Assembly: GCF_013912375.1 (NCBI RefSeq) | Contig: NZ_JACETV010000004.1 | Location: forward strand, 518,270-582,269 | Direction of reading: 5' to 3' | Length of the DNA: 64,000 bases | DNA from: Emticicia sp. BO119 | Lineage (GTDB): Bacteria > Bacteroidota > Bacteroidia > Cytophagales > Spirosomataceae | Shown here: positions 61,127-64,000 of the stretch, piece after piece | Numbering within the stretch: position 1 is the stretch's first letter | How the letters are laid out: every line of letters starts with the position of its first letter | Notes under the pieces: generated by a model | Seen by the model: the letters and a program-made list of their open reading frames with translations, nothing else | Databases searched by the model: none | Told to the model about the DNA's origin: nothing | Position numbers and translations under genes: made by a program

Positions 61127-61471
61127 ATGAAACCGCTTTATGAAAATTTTATTGCAACGGCCAGAGAAATAATAGAGGCAAATTATGACGACGAAGATTT
61201 TGGATGCCCGGAGCTTTGTGATGCGCTTCATATGAGTCGCTCACACGTGCACCGGAAAATAAAAAAAGCTTTGAATATTTCAACGTCTGGATTCATACTA
61301 CAGGTAAGAATGGAAAAAGCCAGAGAGTCTTTGCTCAAAGATAACCAGACTATTGCCAGTATTGCCTATAAGGTTGGCTTTTCAGATGCCAATTACTTTA
61401 GCCGCCTATTTTCAGCGTTTTATGGTGTTTCTCCAACACAATATCGCCAGTCGTTATTAAAGATGTATTGA
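61127..61471 (+). CDS. Short AraC-type DNA-binding protein
   Basis: A 114-aa protein with only the AraC DNA-binding domain and two helix-turn-helix motifs: CPELCDALHMSRSHVHRKIKKALN and IASIAYKVGFSDANYFSRLFSAFYG. This is the SoxS/MarA-like layout without a ligand domain. It lies 97 bp before the beta-helix gene and could control it. Confidence 0.9.
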   Translation: MKPLYENFIATAREIIEANYDDEDFGCPELCDALHMSRSHVHRKIKKALNISTSGFILQVRMEKARESLLKDNQTIASIAYKVGFSDANYFSRLFSAFYGVSPTQYRQSLLKMY

Positions 61472-61567
61472 CGAAGTGAGAGACAGAACCAACCGTGCAA
61501 AATTTGCCCGGGAGGCTTTTCTATGCCCAAAAATCAAGAAAAATACCCTCAAAACCCCATATTTTAT

Positions 61568-64000
61568 ATGAAAACTTTTTTTACAAATGATTACCGGTTT
61601 AATTTTTTACGCATTTGGGCGCAATTCGTCTGTCTGATTACAGGTCTTGTCATTTCAGGTACTGTATGGGGGCAAGAAGTAAAAAATATTACAAGAAACA
61701 CCACTTTTTCTACAATTCAGGCAGCTGTTAATGACGCTGCTACTGTAGCCGGAGATATAATAGAGGTGGGTGCAGGTACCTATAACGAAAATGTTACTAT
61801 CAGCAAAGCTATTACTGTTCAGGGGGTATCTGCTGCAACCGTTATCATTAAAGCACCTTATAATAGTGGCAATGCAAATACAGTTCTGATAGGAAGCAGT
61901 GTAACCCTTAAAAATCTGACAATTACCAGAGATTATGGAAGCACCTTAGAAGAATGGTACGCCTGCACGGTAAATCAGGGGATTAATTTCAATAGTGCTA
62001 CAAATGTCAGGTTAGAAGGTTTGATAATAAAAGGGAATAGAAACGGGATTTATTGTGCTAACTCACAGAATACTACTATTATTAATTGTACAATAGAAGA
62101 TAACCGCACGGGTATTCAACTTACACATAATGTAAGTGGGTTAGTTATGACCAACAATATTATTCGTAATAATTTTACGCATGGAATAGGGTTTACTTTC
62201 GATACCGCACTTCTGACGGCTACAAATGCTAAAATTCAGAATAACTACATAGCAGATAACTGGTTCAGTCAAATTAATTTTCAGAGAAATATAGCACCTA
62301 CTCCTACTAACGTAGGAGATTTCACAGGAGCAGTGTTAAGTTGTAACTGGTTTGGTTCGGCAACAGTCGGTGTAAATGCTGTTTCGGCAGGTGAACCTGG
62401 CTATTATACTGAAGGAAACCCTGCTAATAGTCAGGTCCCTTCACAGTTTGGTGGAACAAACCCTAATGCAGGGGCGTCCGACCGTTATATCAGAGGAACA
62501 CAGGCAGAAGCAGTAGGTATTCCTTCTCATTTACCAGTATTAGAAGTAGGTACAGATACCAAAGATGCTACAGGGTTTCAGCCTGTGCCAAGTATCTGTA
62601 CACCGGTTATTAATCTTACACGCAATACTTATTTTGCCACAATTCAGGCGGCAATTGATGATGCCGCTACCGTAAACGGAGATGTGATAGAAGTAGCTGA
62701 AGGCACTTATAATGAGAATGTTACTATTAATAAAGAGATTACTGTTCAGGGGGTATCCACAGCAGCGATCATTAAAGCACCTTATAATAATGGTACTGCT
62801 GATGCAGTATTGATTGTTAATAATAATGTAACCCTAAAAAACCTGACTATAACCAGAGACTATGGAACTACTGTAGAAGAATGGTATGCTTGTACGGTCA
62901 ATCAGGGAATAAATTTCAATAGCCGTTCAAATGTAAGATTAGAGGGTTTGTTGGTAAAAGGTAATAGAAACGGTATTTATTGTGCTAATTCACCAAACGC
63001 CACTATTATCAATTGTACAATAGAAGATAACCGCACAGGTATCCAGTTTACACATAATGTGAGCGGTCTGGTAATGACCAATAATATAATTCGTAATAAC
63101 TTCACTCACGGAATTGTATTTAATTTAGATACCTCACCAATTAACGCTGCAAACGCTAAAATCCAGAATAACTTCATTGCAGGAAACTGGTTCAGCCAGC
63201 TTAATTTTCAAAGAAATGCTCATCCAACAAATGCAGGAGATTACACGGGGGCAAGTTTTGGGTGTAACTGGTTTGGAGCTTCAACAGTAGGAATAAATGC
63301 AGTATCAGCAGGAGAACCAGGTTACGCTGATCAATCCCCATCTCAGTTCGGAGGCACAAACCCAAATGTTTCAGCAACAGACCGCTATATTATGGGTACC
63401 CAAGCAGAGGCGGCAGGAGTACCAACACATTTACCTGTATTAGAAGAGGGTACAGATACAAAAGATGCTGTGGGTTTTCAGCCTGTGCCAAGTAACTGTA
63501 CTCCTATAGTAAATACAACACGCAACACGTATTTTGCCACGATTCAAGCGGCAATTAATGATGCTACTACAATAGCCGGAGATACCATAGAAATCAGCTC
63601 TGGATTATACAATCAACAGGTATTAGTAAACAAGCGTCTGGTTATCAAAGGTACAGGCGCAACCAAGCCAGAGATTAACTTTAGCGGGACACCTGGCTTA
63701 GCCAGCAGCCGACTGACAGCTTTTGAAGTAACCTCACCTGATGTAACTATCGAAGGCCTGAGATTCAAAGTTGATTTAACCAAAATAGGGAGTGCCATAT
63801 TAGCGAGTGCTTCAGATATAGATAACCTGACAGTAAAGGACAATGATTTTGTTCCTTACCGGAGTGGAGCTTATGGCCCTTCTTATGGTTTAAGAAATGC
63901 AATCAGCATCAATTATGGTACTTATCGGGTGAATGCCAGCAACCCGACAGGCCTGTTGATTACGGGCAATACCGTAAGTTATGATAAAGGGGCAGATAGT
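61568..64000 (+). CDS. Large secreted beta-helix protein with internal duplication (3' partial)
   Basis: The frame is open to the right edge (811 codons seen). A signal peptide (to LVISGTVWGQ) is followed by repeats that each start NxTRNTxFxTIQAAxxDAxT, as in parallel beta-helix/pectate-lyase-like proteins. Unit 1 starts near 61685, unit 2 at 62612 (309 codons later) and unit 3 at 63512 (300 codons later). Units 1 and 2 are nearly the same, sharing NNIIRNNFTHGI and LRNNWFG-like segments; unit 3 diverges after its first 30 residues. The protein is probably surface-exposed, perhaps with a C-terminal sorting domain beyond the window. Binding or lyase activity is unknown. Confidence 0.85.
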   Translation, partial: MKTFFTNDYRFNFLRIWAQFVCLITGLVISGTVWGQEVKNITRNTTFSTIQAAVNDAATVAGDIIEVGAGTYNENVTISKAITVQGVSAATVIIKAPYNSGNANTVLIGSSVTLKNLTITRDYGSTLEEWYACTVNQGINFNSATNVRLEGLIIKGNRNGIYCANSQNTTIINCTIEDNRTGIQLTHNVSGLVMTNNIIRNNFTHGIGFTFDTALLTATNAKIQNNYIADNWFSQINFQRNIAPTPTNVGDFTGAVLSCNWFGSATVGVNAVSAGEPGYYTEGNPANSQVPSQFGGTNPNAGASDRYIRGTQAEAVGIPSHLPVLEVGTDTKDATGFQPVPSICTPVINLTRNTYFATIQAAIDDAATVNGDVIEVAEGTYNENVTINKEITVQGVSTAAIIKAPYNNGTADAVLIVNNNVTLKNLTITRDYGTTVEEWYACTVNQGINFNSRSNVRLEGLLVKGNRNGIYCANSPNATIINCTIEDNRTGIQFTHNVSGLVMTNNIIRNNFTHGIVFNLDTSPINAANAKIQNNFIAGNWFSQLNFQRNAHPTNAGDYTGASFGCNWFGASTVGINAVSAGEPGYADQSPSQFGGTNPNVSATDRYIMGTQAEAAGVPTHLPVLEEGTDTKDAVGFQPVPSNCTPIVNTTRNTYFATIQAAINDATTIAGDTIEISSGLYNQQVLVNKRLVIKGTGATKPEINFSGTPGLASSRLTAFEVTSPDVTIEGLRFKVDLTKIGSAILASASDIDNLTVKDNDFVPYRSGAYGPSYGLRNAISINYGTYRVNASNPTGLLITGNTVSYDKGADS

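Overview
The window looks like chromosomal DNA of a Bacteroidota bacterium, most likely order Cytophagales. The evidence is the AT-rich composition, the lack of clear Shine-Dalgarno sequences, promoters of the Bacteroidota type (TTG, about 20 bp, TAnnTTTG) in front of many genes, membrane-anchored LytTR regulators, a TonB-dependent receptor, CHRD and lipocalin-like lipoproteins, and an N-succinylornithine-type carbamoyltransferase. No plasmid, phage or intact insertion sequence was seen. Genus cannot be fixed from sequence alone.

Layout. 0-11 kb is housekeeping: a hybrid histidine kinase cut by the left edge, a short-chain prenyl synthase, a rhomboid protease, a LytTR regulator, a deformylase/omega-amidase/acetyltransferase cluster, lipB, a ROK sugar kinase and gatC. 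11-19 kb holds an acyltransferase, TerC, tagaturonate reductase (uxaB), an exonuclease, two APC permeases and a Nudix hydrolase, with a 158-bp imperfect palindrome between one permease and the Nudix gene. 19-26 kb holds an alcohol/aldehyde dehydrogenase operon behind a promoter carrying a HutC/NagR-type GntR operator, a barstar-like gene, and a TPP riboswitch in front of a probable thiamin TonB receptor. 26-34 kb holds a DeoR regulator with a 30-bp perfect palindrome and a possible small RNA, then a permease/PfkB kinase/succinylornithine carbamoyltransferase operon, an acyl-CoA dehydrogenase, an AraC regulator and tRNA-Gln.

34-43 kb holds an M28 peptidase, a broken reading frame made of a 75-bp tandem repeat whose 30-bp palindromic core recurs exactly at 19.16 kb, an App1-type phosphatase and a diacylglycerol-kinase-like gene whose start codons touch head to head, a radical SAM protein and a large beta-helix lipoprotein. 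43-51 kb holds a TetR-ABC exporter operon with a perfect operator abutting the start codon, tRNA-Val, the hexuronate genes uxuA-kdgK-eda, and a MATE exporter with a roughly 200-nt structured leader. 51-64 kb holds an MsbA-like exporter, recX, two tandem lipoproteins, an ABC efflux cassette coupled to its own LytS/LytTR pair, two small regulators, and a secreted beta-helix protein with a recent internal duplication of about 0.9 kb that runs off the right edge.

Functionally, uxaB together with uxuA, kdgK and eda covers much of hexuronate breakdown to pyruvate and glyceraldehyde 3-phosphate, though split over two loci 33 kb apart. The two large beta-helix proteins fit a polysaccharide-associated lifestyle. 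The least explained signals are the 75-bp repeat with its dispersed copy, the large palindrome at 16.5 kb, the possible small RNA at 26.5 kb and the MATE leader.
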